A DNA stretch of 35,005 nt from Chachezhania sediminis (GTDB taxonomy: Bacteria > Pseudomonadota > Alphaproteobacteria > Rhodobacterales > Rhodobacteraceae): contig NZ_VOPH01000020.1 of NCBI RefSeq assembly GCF_009765275.1, forward strand, positions 1-35,005. The letters run 5' to 3'. Shown one piece after another: positions 14,485-23,518 of the stretch (the first letter of the stretch is position 1; each line of letters begins with the position of its first letter). A model generated the notes under the pieces. It worked only from the letters and a program-made list of their open reading frames with translations, was not told where the DNA came from and ran no database searches. The position numbers and the translations under genes are program-made.

Positions 14485-15906
14485 ATGCGGGGCACCGATA
14501 TCCTCGCCGTTCTGGCCTTCTGTCTCCCGGCTGCAGGCGGCACGGTGGTCGCCGACACGGCCCGGGTCGACCAGGCACTCTCCGGTGTCGGGGGACTGGA
14601 GGGCCAGATCTTCACCCCGGAGACCATGAAGGAAGTCGTGGTCCCCTATCGCGAGAACCCGGCCGAGCGGGATCTGAAACCCGAGCGGTTCGAGGAGGAG
14701 ATCGAGGAGATCCGGCAGGGGGACACGTCCACGGGCCGGATGTTGCGGGCGACCGAGGACAGCGTTGCCTCGCGCCCCGTGATCGAGATCGACGGGCAGG
14801 GCCCGCTCTTCGACGATGCCAATGCGGCGCATGAGAATGCCGGGAAAATCTTCGGCCACATCTTCCAGTCCCAGGATCCCACCTGCACGCCTGTCGGACT
14901 GCCCGTGAGCCGGATCATAGACCAGTTTTGCGAGACAAGCCCCAGGCGGAAGACGAAAACCTGCGATCTGATCCGGAAGATCTGGGTCGACCGAACCGAC
15001 ACCTATCGCTGCGACAGGCGCGCGAAGGACTACATCAAGGTTTGCAATCGCAGGACCTCCTACAGTTGTCACCAGAGGAAGCCCTTCGCCACCTGCCTGA
15101 AAAACAACATCCGGGTCGGCAATGCGAAAGAAAGCTGGGATGGGACCACGCTTGTCATCGATGTCCCTCCTCTCCCTGCAAGCTCCGCAGAGCGGTCAGG
15201 CTATCTGCGCAAGACCAATGTCACGATTGCCCTTTCCGATCACGTCCGCCTGAGCGAGGCGCGGCTTTCCCGCGTCGAGGCCAATGGCGCCATCCAGGTG
15301 ATTGCCGAGGGCACGATCCTGGGGACCTGGGGTGGTACGGCAAAGGGCAGTTTCGGTGGGGCAGGGGCCTGGTGTCCGACCTCGGACACATCGGCAAAGC
15401 TGGTGGCAGCGACTGTCGAGAACTCATGCAACATCGTCGGGAAACCATGGCGCACGGCAATGGCGGTGCTCTCGAACGGAGACCTCTCGGCCGAGAGCAA
15501 TTTTACGCAAGCGACCGGATCGTCGCCGGACTGGGAGATCGGCGACGGACCGTCGCCCTACGAGATGATCGAAGCCGAAGGCCGATGGGAAACCAGCGGC
15601 GGCGACGAAGCCTCGGAGCCCGTGTTCCGCTGTCGCCCGCACTCGCCCAATCCCCACGCGAGCTGCCATCTGTTCTCGGATGTCACCGACAGTGGCTATG
15701 CCGGCCGCAATGTCCTGCGGTTCCTGTCCTTGACCCAGGTGCCGAGCCTCAATCCCGAAGAGGCCAAGACCTGGGCCGAAACCCCGCTGCAGATCCGGGT
15801 CGCCTATGACAATGCAACCTCGGGCGCGAGCAGCAGGCTTCGGATCGATCTGCAGGGGGAATGCTGCGACAGTTTCGATCGCGAGGACAGGGAGGAATGC
15901 AAATGA
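14485..15906 (+). CDS. Secreted cysteine-rich protein, probable first half of a split TraN
   Basis: The gene encodes 473 residues with GGAG before the ATG at 14485. A signal peptide (DILAVLAFCLPAAGGTVVA) is followed by a charged helical region at about 25-115. The cysteine-rich middle has repeated Cys pairs (QFCETSPRR, KTCDLIRK, YRCDRR, KVCNRR, YSCHQR), and the beta-rich part has GTILGTWGGTAKG. The end (GECCDSFDREDREECK) is also cysteine-rich. TraN in F is one outer-membrane adhesin of 602 residues; here the diagnostic TraN C-terminal region is in the next gene. I infer that this protein supplies the N-terminal function, but the family match is weak. Confidence 0.65.
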   Translation: MRGTDILAVLAFCLPAAGGTVVADTARVDQALSGVGGLEGQIFTPETMKEVVVPYRENPAERDLKPERFEEEIEEIRQGDTSTGRMLRATEDSVASRPVIEIDGQGPLFDDANAAHENAGKIFGHIFQSQDPTCTPVGLPVSRIIDQFCETSPRRKTKTCDLIRKIWVDRTDTYRCDRRAKDYIKVCNRRTSYSCHQRKPFATCLKNNIRVGNAKESWDGTTLVIDVPPLPASSAERSGYLRKTNVTIALSDHVRLSEARLSRVEANGAIQVIAEGTILGTWGGTAKGSFGGAGAWCPTSDTSAKLVAATVENSCNIVGKPWRTAMAVLSNGDLSAESNFTQATGSSPDWEIGDGPSPYEMIEAEGRWETSGGDEASEPVFRCRPHSPNPHASCHLFSDVTDSGYAGRNVLRFLSLTQVPSLNPEEAKTWAETPLQIRVAYDNATSGASSRLRIDLQGECCDSFDREDREECK

Positions 15907-17216
15907 TCCCTCGCGTTCTCGGTATCCTCTTCGCGGCCCTTCTGTTCGCGGGTTCCGCAAGCGCAGAAGAAACCTGTGAGCGGCCCCGATACGATTGCCA
16001 GAGCCGGTCCAATGCAACCGTCGCCGGGTTTTCGCTGGTGGGCTATTGCTCGAAATCGGTCGGCAGTCAGGCCTGCTCCGACAGCGATCCCCTGAACGAA
16101 TGCAAGGCGGTCGCCGCCAGCGTGAACTGCACCCAAGTCTCGAGCGACTGCGTGGATTATCGCAACGGCGCCTGCCGGCAGCGGCGGAAGGTTTTCGACT
16201 GCCTGAACGAGGATGCCGACATGGCGCCCGCGATGCTCGAAAAGACCGAGTTCGGCCCCGTCGAAGAGGAGATCCGGAACCGTTGCGAGACCTATGAGGT
16301 GGACGAGGCCTGCGACCTCGATCGGACCGAGACGGTACAGGGCGCGGCCACCCGCGAGATCAATCGCAAGGACTTCGCCCGGGCCTGGTGGCGAAAGCGA
16401 CGGTCATATGAATGCATCGTGCCGGGCGAAGGCGACAATGATTGCGGCCCCCTCGAGAGTGACCCGCTCTGCCACAGGGTGGGCGACACCTGTCTTGTGG
16501 CCGACGAGAACGGCATCTGTTCGAACCGTGAATACCACTACAAATGCGGTGAAGACCAACGCGTGCTCGAAACCTCCTGCGAGCCGATCAATGTCTGCGT
16601 TGGTGATCTCTGCCTCGGCGCGGAGCAGGAGCCGAGTGAGGATTTCGGAGACGCGGCCGCCTGGCTGAACCTCCTTGCGGAAATGCAGGCAGACGCCCGT
16701 GCTTCGGGTCAGACGGACGCCAATGCGATCCGCTTTTTCCAGGGCGAGCGTCACACCTGCAGCAAGGTGCCCGGGCGGGATTGCTGCGATCTGAGCGGCG
16801 TCCTGACGGGTGTCCAGCAATGCCCTGAAGAGGCCGAGATCCTTGCCGATGAGCGGGCCACCGGGCGCACGCATTATGTGGGCGATGATTGCGAGCTCAG
16901 GTTCCTCGGCGCCTGCATTCGCCGCCGCTATGTCTATTGCGCCTTCAAGAGCAAGCTCGGCCGGGTCTTCGTCGAGGAGATCAAGGCCTTCAAGGGCGAG
17001 GCCTGGGGTTGGCCCGACAACCCTGACTGCGGCTATGTCACGGTCGAGGATTTCGCCAATATCGACGTCGGCGATCTCGATCTTTCCGAAGTCTTCGGCG
17101 ACATGCTGGCCGGTGCGAAGCTGCCGGTCCAGGAAGGGATCGAGGCCTTCTATGCCAACCGCTTCCCCGGGGCGCCGAAGACGGCCCAGGATCTTCTGAC
17201 CGGAGACAGGCAGTGA
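15903..17216 (+). CDS. traN: TraN-like mating-pair stabilisation protein
   Basis: The product has 437 residues from the ATG at 15903 (ATGA overlap, GGAGG upstream), with a clean signal peptide (VLGILFAALLFAGSASA). Cysteines occur throughout. Residues about 300-400 carry the TraN signature: RDCCDLSGVL, CPEEAEILADERATG, CELRFLGACIRRRYVYCAFKSKL and DNPDCGYVTVEDFANIDVGDLDLSE. TraN is an outer-membrane protein that grips the recipient cell during mating. The protein is shorter than F TraN and stands next to another exported cysteine-rich protein, so the function looks divided between two chains. Confidence 0.85.
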   Translation: MIPRVLGILFAALLFAGSASAEETCERPRYDCQSRSNATVAGFSLVGYCSKSVGSQACSDSDPLNECKAVAASVNCTQVSSDCVDYRNGACRQRRKVFDCLNEDADMAPAMLEKTEFGPVEEEIRNRCETYEVDEACDLDRTETVQGAATREINRKDFARAWWRKRRSYECIVPGEGDNDCGPLESDPLCHRVGDTCLVADENGICSNREYHYKCGEDQRVLETSCEPINVCVGDLCLGAEQEPSEDFGDAAAWLNLLAEMQADARASGQTDANAIRFFQGERHTCSKVPGRDCCDLSGVLTGVQQCPEEAEILADERATGRTHYVGDDCELRFLGACIRRRYVYCAFKSKLGRVFVEEIKAFKGEAWGWPDNPDCGYVTVEDFANIDVGDLDLSEVFGDMLAGAKLPVQEGIEAFYANRFPGAPKTAQDLLTGDRQ

Positions 17217-17617
17217 GGCGCCGGGTTCTTCTCCTGGGCCTCGGTGCTGCTTCCGCGAGAGCCTTTCTACCTGGTCCCGTGCGGGCATCCGAGCTGCGCC
17301 ATGTCGGGTTCATCTTCGTCGGTGCCAGCTGGTGCGGGATCTGCAAGCGCGCGGCCCCGGTCCTGGCCGCCATGACCGAGCCCGCGGGCCTGCCCGTGCT
17401 TGTCGTCTCGGAAGACGGACGTCCGATCCCGCCTTTCCCGACGGCCATCCTGCCCGAAGGGCATCCACTGGCCGCAGGGGTTCACCAATATCCCACGACC
17501 TTCATCTACGCGCCCTGGGCAGACCGCGTCGTGGACGAGGTGGTGGGCTACCGGAACGCCCGCGCCTATGCCGAACGCGTGGCCCGCGCGGTGGGCCGAG
17601 CCAGAGGCAGCCCATGA
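17213..17617 (+). CDS. Exported thioredoxin-like protein
   Basis: The gene encodes 134 residues from a GTG at 17213 that overlaps the TraN stop. An arginine-rich start (RRRVLLLGLGAASARAFL) is a signal peptide, possibly of the Tat type. The fold is thioredoxin-like with the redox motif ASWCGICKRAAP (Cys41 and Cys44) and a cis-proline loop YPTTFIYAP. It is probably a periplasmic thiol-disulfide enzyme for the cysteine-rich TraU and TraN proteins. F uses TrbB in a similar place. No specific family name can be fixed. Confidence 0.8.
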   Translation: MRRRVLLLGLGAASARAFLPGPVRASELRHVGFIFVGASWCGICKRAAPVLAAMTEPAGLPVLVVSEDGRPIPPFPTAILPEGHPLAAGVHQYPTTFIYAPWADRVVDEVVGYRNARAYAERVARAVGRARGSP

Positions 17618-18429
17618 CCCGGATCTGGATCACTGCAATGGCTCTGGTCTCGATCGGTGTGCCGGGTGCGAGCGCAACCGGGCTTGTTTGCAATGGCGAC
17701 CATATCAAGGGTTGGCATTTCTACTGCGAACCCGTGCCGGAGACGGCACCGGAAGTGCATCGACCGCCGCCGCCGGAGACGCCGACCGAAGCGCAGGCCC
17801 CGCCAGTCCCGCCCACGGCCACCGAACGGATGATGGCGCTTCGGAAAGAGGCCGACGAGCTTAAGCATCTGGCGATCCTCGAACCCACGCCAGCGCATAT
17901 CGAGGCCTATATGCGCATGAATGCCCGGATGGCTCAGATGGCCGCGACCTTTGCCGGTGGCTGGCAGCGGGTCCTCTACGAAAACCCCTCGCTCGACGCC
18001 AATGTCAGCCGCCCCCTGACCCAGATGGGCCAGGCGATCTTCCAGGATCAGAAGAATGTCCGCGAGAGGCTGGCGCTGAAGGCCGCCGCCACCGATGCAG
18101 GCTTTCTCTTCGTCTTTGAGGATCCGCTGGCCTGTCGGCTCTGCCTCGCCCAGGCACAGGTTCTGATCGCTATGGAGGCCACCTACGGGATCGAGGTCCT
18201 GGCCGTCTCCGCCGATGGCGCTGCCATCGAGGGGTTTCCGGATTTCGTGGTCGATGACGGGCGGCTCGAGGAGCTGGGGCTCGCCGAGCTTCCCCGTCCC
18301 TTGGTGGCCTTGGTCGAGCCTGCCACCGGCGCGGTGCAGCTCCTGGGCGGCGGGCTTCTGACCGAGGACCTGATCCTGAGCCGCGTCTACGCCGTCCGCG
18401 AAACCGCCTTCGGAGAGCAATACCAATGA
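17614..18429 (+). CDS. traF: TraF (F-type) thioredoxin-like assembly protein
   Basis: The protein has 271 residues; F TraF has 257. The signal peptide (IWITAMALVSIGVPGASA) is followed by the typical GWHFYCEP start and a proline-rich linker at about 45-70. A helical region with MMALRKEADELKHLAILEPT follows. The C-terminal thioredoxin fold carries a CxxC (Cys174, Cys177 in LACRLCLAQAQV). F TraF has lost its CxxC, so the intact motif suggests real redox activity here. The gene overlaps both neighbours by ATGA. Confidence 0.88.
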   Translation: MTRIWITAMALVSIGVPGASATGLVCNGDHIKGWHFYCEPVPETAPEVHRPPPPETPTEAQAPPVPPTATERMMALRKEADELKHLAILEPTPAHIEAYMRMNARMAQMAATFAGGWQRVLYENPSLDANVSRPLTQMGQAIFQDQKNVRERLALKAAATDAGFLFVFEDPLACRLCLAQAQVLIAMEATYGIEVLAVSADGAAIEGFPDFVVDDGRLEELGLAELPRPLVALVEPATGAVQLLGGGLLTEDLILSRVYAVRETAFGEQYQ

Positions 18430-19838
18430 CCGGATCGAGACATCTTCGCGGGGCCGCCGCCGCACTCATCTCAGTCACCCTGTCAGGAATGACCGCGCCC
18501 GCGTGCGCAGGCGATCTCGGCTCCGATCTCAAATCCTTCTGGGAACGCACGGGCGGCGGGGTGAATGTCACGAAGCCCACAGCTTTCCAGGGCCAGCAGG
18601 CCGGCTATGCCACGCTGGGCTCGCTCTATCTGCGGACCCAGCCCCGGAATTCCCAGCTGGCCGCGATCCAGCTTCCCTCGATCCGGGCTGGCTGCGGCGG
18701 GATCGACATCTTCGGGGGCGCCTTCAGCTTCATTTCCGAGGAGGAGATGGTGGCCCTGATGGAAGCCATCATGCAGAACGCCGCGAGCTTCGCCTTCGAG
18801 CTGGCGCTCGAGAGCATGTCGCCCACGGTCCAGGACCTGGTCTCGCGGCTTCGTCACCTGATCCAACAGGTCAATTCCGCCAATATCAACAGCTGCGAGG
18901 CGGGTCAGCTTCTCGCGGCCTCCCTCTGGCCCAAGATGGACGGCGCATCGCAGCATATCTGCCGGACCGTCGGCTCCTATACTGGCAAGTTCGCCGACCG
19001 GGTCGCCACGACCCATGGCTGCGGGACCGGCGGCAAGTTCACCGAGACGACGAACGGCGCCACCGGCGCCCTGAAGGACCAGGTCCCGACGGACGTGAAC
19101 TATGCCTGGCGCGCCATCAAGAAGAACAACTTTCTCACCTCGAACCGCGCGATTGCCGAGTTCTTCATGACCCTGACCGGCACCGTCATCACCCGGGCGG
19201 GGGCCACGGACGATGACGGTCCGACGCATCGGACGATCCCGCCCCGCGCGCTGTCGCCGGAAGCCGCCAAGGCTCTGGTCGAAGGTGGACGCTATTCGAC
19301 GCTCGTCTGCGACACGGTCGCCGACTGCCTGAACCCCGTCCTGAAATCGAAGACCATCGCCGGCGGTGACGCGCTCTTCACCGTGACGGCCACGGCGATC
19401 GAGGAGCTGTCGGATGCGATCTCGAACGACACCGCCCCGCCGGCCGCCGCGATCGCGCTCATCAATCTGACCACGGTTCCGATCTACGACCATCTCGTCA
19501 CGGCCAAGAGCTACAAGTACCGCTTCGTTCAGGACGACATCAATTCGATGGCGGAACTCGTCGCCGTCGATCTGGCGATGGCCTATATCGACGAGTCCGT
19601 CGCCGAGATCCTCAAATCCGCCTCGAATGTCGACATCGCAGGCGAGATCAACCGCGAGTTCCAGAAGACCGTTCGGGAAACCCAGAACACGCTTCAGGAC
19701 CTGCGCGCCCTGGCGCAAGGCAAATATGCCGAGGCCATGCGGAACCTCGAACGGCTGAGCCTCGCCAAGGAACAGCTGGCCGCCACCACCAACACGGTTT
19801 TCGGGAGTACTGTCATCAATGGCGGAAGGGATGACTGA
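18426..19838 (+). CDS. traH: TraH pilus-assembly protein
   Basis: The product has 470 residues; F TraH has 458. After the signal peptide it shows WERTGGGVNVTKPTAFQGQQAGYATLGSLYLRT, the characteristic TraH start, then GCGGIDIFGGAFSFIS, which is highly conserved. A C-terminal coiled-coil-like region lies at about 415-455. TraH is periplasmic or outer-membrane associated and works with TraF, TraW and TraU. The start overlaps traF by ATGA and the stop overlaps traG as TGATG. Confidence 0.95.
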   Translation: MTGSRHLRGAAAALISVTLSGMTAPACAGDLGSDLKSFWERTGGGVNVTKPTAFQGQQAGYATLGSLYLRTQPRNSQLAAIQLPSIRAGCGGIDIFGGAFSFISEEEMVALMEAIMQNAASFAFELALESMSPTVQDLVSRLRHLIQQVNSANINSCEAGQLLAASLWPKMDGASQHICRTVGSYTGKFADRVATTHGCGTGGKFTETTNGATGALKDQVPTDVNYAWRAIKKNNFLTSNRAIAEFFMTLTGTVITRAGATDDDGPTHRTIPPRALSPEAAKALVEGGRYSTLVCDTVADCLNPVLKSKTIAGGDALFTVTATAIEELSDAISNDTAPPAAAIALINLTTVPIYDHLVTAKSYKYRFVQDDINSMAELVAVDLAMAYIDESVAEILKSASNVDIAGEINREFQKTVRETQNTLQDLRALAQGKYAEAMRNLERLSLAKEQLAATTNTVFGSTVINGGRDD

Positions 19839-22800
19839 TGGAGATCTACACCGTCGGCGGCGGCCCGATCCTCTTCGACATCTTCAACTATCTGGCGGCA
19901 CTCACGACCTCGAAGAACTTCCGGGTCCTGATCAGTGCCGCGATCACCGCGGGCGTCTTCGTGGGCGCGCTCCAGATGGTGGTGACGCAGTCGGCCTCGG
20001 CCGTCAGCAAGTATCTTCTGGGCACAATGCTGGCCGTGGGCCTCTGCGTGGGTGTCAAAACCAAGGTCACGGTCATGGACACCACGGTCCCTTTGGGCGT
20101 CTACGGTGTCGTCGACAACGTGCCCTGGTCCGTGGCGCTCGTGGGCTCGCTCACCTCCCGGGCCGGGCATTACCTGACCAGGAACATGGAGACGCTCCTC
20201 GCGGCCCCTTCCGATCTCACCTACCAGAAGTCGGGGATGATGTTCGGGGCCTCGATCCTCTCCCAGGCCTCGACCTGGCGCGCGGTGACGCCGGTCATGC
20301 AGGAGACCCTCGTCAACTATCTCGAGAACTGCATGGTCGACGGCGCCAATATCGGCATCGTCGACACGGGCGGGATGACCCGGTCCGGCGATCTGAATGG
20401 TTTCATCGCAAGCTACGCGCCGCAATCTCTGGCTTTCTACGACCCGGTGCTTGACGCGACCGTCACCTGCCGCTCGGGCTGGTCCGCGATCCAGAAGCGC
20501 CTCAACGCGGAAGTCCAGGCGCTCCTTTTCAAGAAGGCCGCCGCCAAATACCATGATGCCGGCTTCGCCAATGCCACGGCCGAGGTGAACCTTCTCAAGA
20601 ACACGCTGAACCAGTTCCAAACCTTTGTCGGCGTGACTTCGTCGACCGCGGTCGGCACGATCAAGCAGGCCATGCTGGTCAATGCGCTGGACAGCGCCGT
20701 CCAGCGTCTGATCGCAGGCTCCGGCAACAATGCCGCGATGACTTCCTACCAGGCGGCCCGGACCGAGGCGCAGACGCGCTCGAGCTACAATGCCGTCGGC
20801 ATCTCGGCCCTGCGCTGGGTGCCTCTCCTCAAGATCACTTTCGAGGCCCTCTACTACGCGGCCTTCCCGCTCGCCGTGATCATGATGATGACGCCGCTCG
20901 TCTGGACCGTGATCAAGGGATATTTCGGGGGGTTCCTGTGGCTGGCGGCTTGGTCGCCCCTCTCGGCCATCCTCCAGTCGATCGTCCTGAAATCCTCGGC
21001 CGGTTACTACCGTGACGCCATGGGCAGCTATGATGGCGCGACGCTCAGCTATGTCCTGAACTTCGCCAATCAGTTCGGGGTCCGCGCCGTCGAGCAGGAT
21101 GTCGGTGCCATCGCCGGCTACCTCATGATGTCCGTGCCCTTCATCGCCACCGTGATCCTCTTCGGCGCGGGCCGTGTCGCGGGGCTCGCGACCTCGATGC
21201 TGAACGTGAGCCAGGGTGCCGCCATCGAGACCGGCCGCGAGGCCGCCACAGGCAATATCCAGCTCGCCAATGCCTCGATGAACAATTTCGCGGCCAACAA
21301 GTGGAACACGTCGCATCTCCGGGACACCGGGCTCTCCAGCATCCGCCTGCCCGGCGGCGCCATGGCCCATGTCAATGCCGACGGGTCCCAGACCTTCTCC
21401 TCGGGCACCGCGCAGTCGTCCTCGGGTATGAACGTCAAGCTCGGCGCTTCGCTTCGCTCCGAGATCTCCGAGCGCAAGGACGCCGCCATCCGGCGCGCCA
21501 ATTCCGAACGGCAGGACTATTCCGAGGCGCTCAGCAACGCCTCCTCCTATTACACCCAGTTCGCCTCGCAGCTGGCCGACACGACCACGGCGTCCAGTGG
21601 TCGGTCCGTCAACACCAGCTCACAGGCGCAGACAGAGGCCAGGACGACGTTCAGCGAGATCGAAAGTTTCGCTAAGCAGCACGGCATTTCAACAGATGCC
21701 GCGTACAAAATGGGTCTTTCGCTTGGTATCAAGGGCGCCGGAAACGGTGGAGGCGTTGGCGCTGATTTCGCTGGCGTGGACCGGGAATCTTTCAGTCGTA
21801 TCGCTACGGCAGCTAAAGATAGTGGACTTGCAGAGACGGTATCGAAGCACCGCCAGGCCGTAGATACGATCAGCAATTCCAACAGCTCGTCGCAATCGTC
21901 TTCGGAAGGCGAGGGCGAACGCTGGAGCTATGACACGCTGGAGCGTGAGGCCCGGCAGTACGGTTCCGCCCTGGAAGAGGTGCAGACCCTGACCCAGGCC
22001 GAGACCAGCACCTATGCCCGCGGGCTCGACTATGATCGCGCCCTCGGTACGGCTGTCGAGAACGAATGGCGCCAGATGGGCTATTCCGAGGCCGAAATTG
22101 CACGCCTGACCAACCCCAAGTCCCTGCAGGACTTCAACGAGCAGGAAGAGGCTCTGAACCGGGTCATGCCGAAAGTCATTCAAGACCTGGGCCTGAACCA
22201 GCCATCGCGCGATCTGTCGAGCGGGTTTAGGCTGACTGCACCGCCCAGGCTCTCGCAGCAGAACGCGCCGCGCATGTCGGACGGGCAGACCCATCGTGAT
22301 CGCTACGACCGGAACATGGAGACCTTTGAAGGAGCCTCGACGGGTCAGGCGGCGCAACTGGAGGCCCGAAGGGCGGCTACCGAAAGCGCTTACGCGGGGA
22401 CGCGTGACGCCGTCGAGCAGGGACAGACCCAGGGCGCGGTCGGAGGTCTCGGGGCCAAGGTCATCGATCAGGGCAGTGACCTGAAGGATGGCCTGGTCGA
22501 TCTCTGGGGCGCGGGCGCGCAGATCTTCAATCTCTGGCGCAGCGGGTATTCGGCGTCCTCAGCGCAGAATATCGGGGGCGGGTCCGGCTTCCGCGGCGCC
22601 TTGGAGACCACACAGATCGCGATGTCGAGCGGAGGTGGCTACGCCAAGCAGGTCCCGCTCTCAGCTTATGACCGGGATATCATGATCCGCACGATCGCCG
22701 GTGAGGCGGGGCGCGAGAGCTGGCAGGGTAAGGCCGCCGTCGCCCATGTGATCCTGAACCGGGTGGCGGATGCGAGGTGGTCGAATTCCGCGGCCGAGGT

Positions 22801-23131
22801 CAGCCTCCAGCCGCAACAGTTCTCGGCCTGGAACAAGGGCGTCGGCGGCAACAGCATCCCCAATGCCATTCAACCGGGCAGCCAACTCTACGAGGAGATC
22901 GGAACGATCGTCGACCTGGTGTCGTCGGGCCGGATTGCAGATCCGACCGGTGGGGCCACCCATTACTATGCCCCCAAGGGCATGGAAGCCCATGTCGCTG
23001 CCGGCGAGCAGTCCAATCTTCTTCCCAACTGGCTGGAGGGTGAATCCTACCGCCGGCAGGCGCCGAACGTCACCATTGGGGGGCATGTATTCACAGGCCG
23101 TGTGAAGGGGACATCAGGCAGTGCCGTGTGA
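19838..23131 (+). CDS. traG: TraG mating-pair protein fused to a SleB-like cell-wall hydrolase
   Basis: The protein has 1097 residues; F TraG has 938. The N-terminal half has several membrane helices (residues about 20-80, 340-385 and 425-450) and the TraG features of F, including a WLAAWSPLSAIL segment. The middle is a long polar, Ser/Gln-rich region with coiled coils. The last 150 residues are different: IRTIAGEAGRESWQGKAAVAHVILNRV with Glu956, then QPQQFSAWNKG and GGATHYYAP, the pattern of SleB/CwlJ-type (Hydrolase_2) peptidoglycan hydrolases. The fusion probably lets the mating channel open the wall. Codon use changes at about 21640-21900. TraG in F acts in pilus assembly, mating stabilisation and entry exclusion. 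Confidence 0.93.
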   Translation: MEIYTVGGGPILFDIFNYLAALTTSKNFRVLISAAITAGVFVGALQMVVTQSASAVSKYLLGTMLAVGLCVGVKTKVTVMDTTVPLGVYGVVDNVPWSVALVGSLTSRAGHYLTRNMETLLAAPSDLTYQKSGMMFGASILSQASTWRAVTPVMQETLVNYLENCMVDGANIGIVDTGGMTRSGDLNGFIASYAPQSLAFYDPVLDATVTCRSGWSAIQKRLNAEVQALLFKKAAAKYHDAGFANATAEVNLLKNTLNQFQTFVGVTSSTAVGTIKQAMLVNALDSAVQRLIAGSGNNAAMTSYQAARTEAQTRSSYNAVGISALRWVPLLKITFEALYYAAFPLAVIMMMTPLVWTVIKGYFGGFLWLAAWSPLSAILQSIVLKSSAGYYRDAMGSYDGATLSYVLNFANQFGVRAVEQDVGAIAGYLMMSVPFIATVILFGAGRVAGLATSMLNVSQGAAIETGREAATGNIQLANASMNNFAANKWNTSHLRDTGLSSIRLPGGAMAHVNADGSQTFSSGTAQSSSGMNVKLGASLRSEISERKDAAIRRANSERQDYSEALSNASSYYTQFASQLADTTTASSGRSVNTSSQAQTEARTTFSEIESFAKQHGISTDAAYKMGLSLGIKGAGNGGGVGADFAGVDRESFSRIATAAKDSGLAETVSKHRQAVDTISNSNSSSQSSSEGEGERWSYDTLEREARQYGSALEEVQTLTQAETSTYARGLDYDRALGTAVENEWRQMGYSEAEIARLTNPKSLQDFNEQEEALNRVMPKVIQDLGLNQPSRDLSSGFRLTAPPRLSQQNAPRMSDGQTHRDRYDRNMETFEGASTGQAAQLEARRAATESAYAGTRDAVEQGQTQGAVGGLGAKVIDQGSDLKDGLVDLWGAGAQIFNLWRSGYSASSAQNIGGGSGFRGALETTQIAMSSGGGYAKQVPLSAYDRDIMIRTIAGEAGRESWQGKAAVAHVILNRVADARWSNSAAEVSLQPQQFSAWNKGVGGNSIPNAIQPGSQLYEEIGTIVDLVSSGRIADPTGGATHYYAPKGMEAHVAAGEQSNLLPNWLEGESYRRQAPNVTIGGHVFTGRVKGTSGSAV

Positions 23132-23132
23132 T

Positions 23133-23432
23133 TCATCTCCACTTCCCAACGAAGACATTTCCGGGATCCGCATACCGGTAGGCCTCTTCGTGTTTTGCAA
23201 ATGGGTTATCATCGCTGTCAGTCGTTCCAGCGAGAAAATCACGCTCCGTAGACGATCCTGTTTCCAAGCCCCTTTTGCCCGCAAGGAAATTGACGGCGAC
23301 GATCATCCCCACGACCCCCATGACGATGGCCACCGGGCCATTCACGGCGACCGCGACGGCGAAGGTGCCGACATAGGCCGCCGCCGCGGCAATCCTGATC
23401 GCGGTCCAGAGAAATTTCAGGGGCTTCGGCAT
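23133..23432 (-). CDS. Small inner-membrane protein convergent to traG
   Basis: The gene encodes 99 residues on the opposite strand, with its stop two bases beyond the traG stop. Two hydrophobic helices (IRIAAAAAYVGTFAVAVAV and PVAIVMGVVGMIVAVNFLAG) are followed by a polar, acidic tail. The ribosome site is weak. The position just after traG matches that of entry-exclusion genes (traS) in F, and such proteins are small membrane proteins, so exclusion is a plausible but unproven role. Its strand, opposite to every transfer gene, means a separate promoter. Confidence 0.6.
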   Translation of the reverse strand: MPKPLKFLWTAIRIAAAAAYVGTFAVAVAVNGPVAIVMGVVGMIVAVNFLAGKRGLETGSSTERDFLAGTTDSDDNPFAKHEEAYRYADPGNVFVGKWR

Positions 23433-23518
23433 GGCGGGCGTCTTTCGCTTCGGGCGCGCAATTCTAGCGCGAACCGCGCCTCAATCCAATCCAGCAGTAC
23501 AGCCTACGAGGTCGGACC

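Noticed and set aside
19694-21370. Minus-strand open frame opposite traH/traG
   Set aside because: It overlaps two certain genes and has shadow-type composition.
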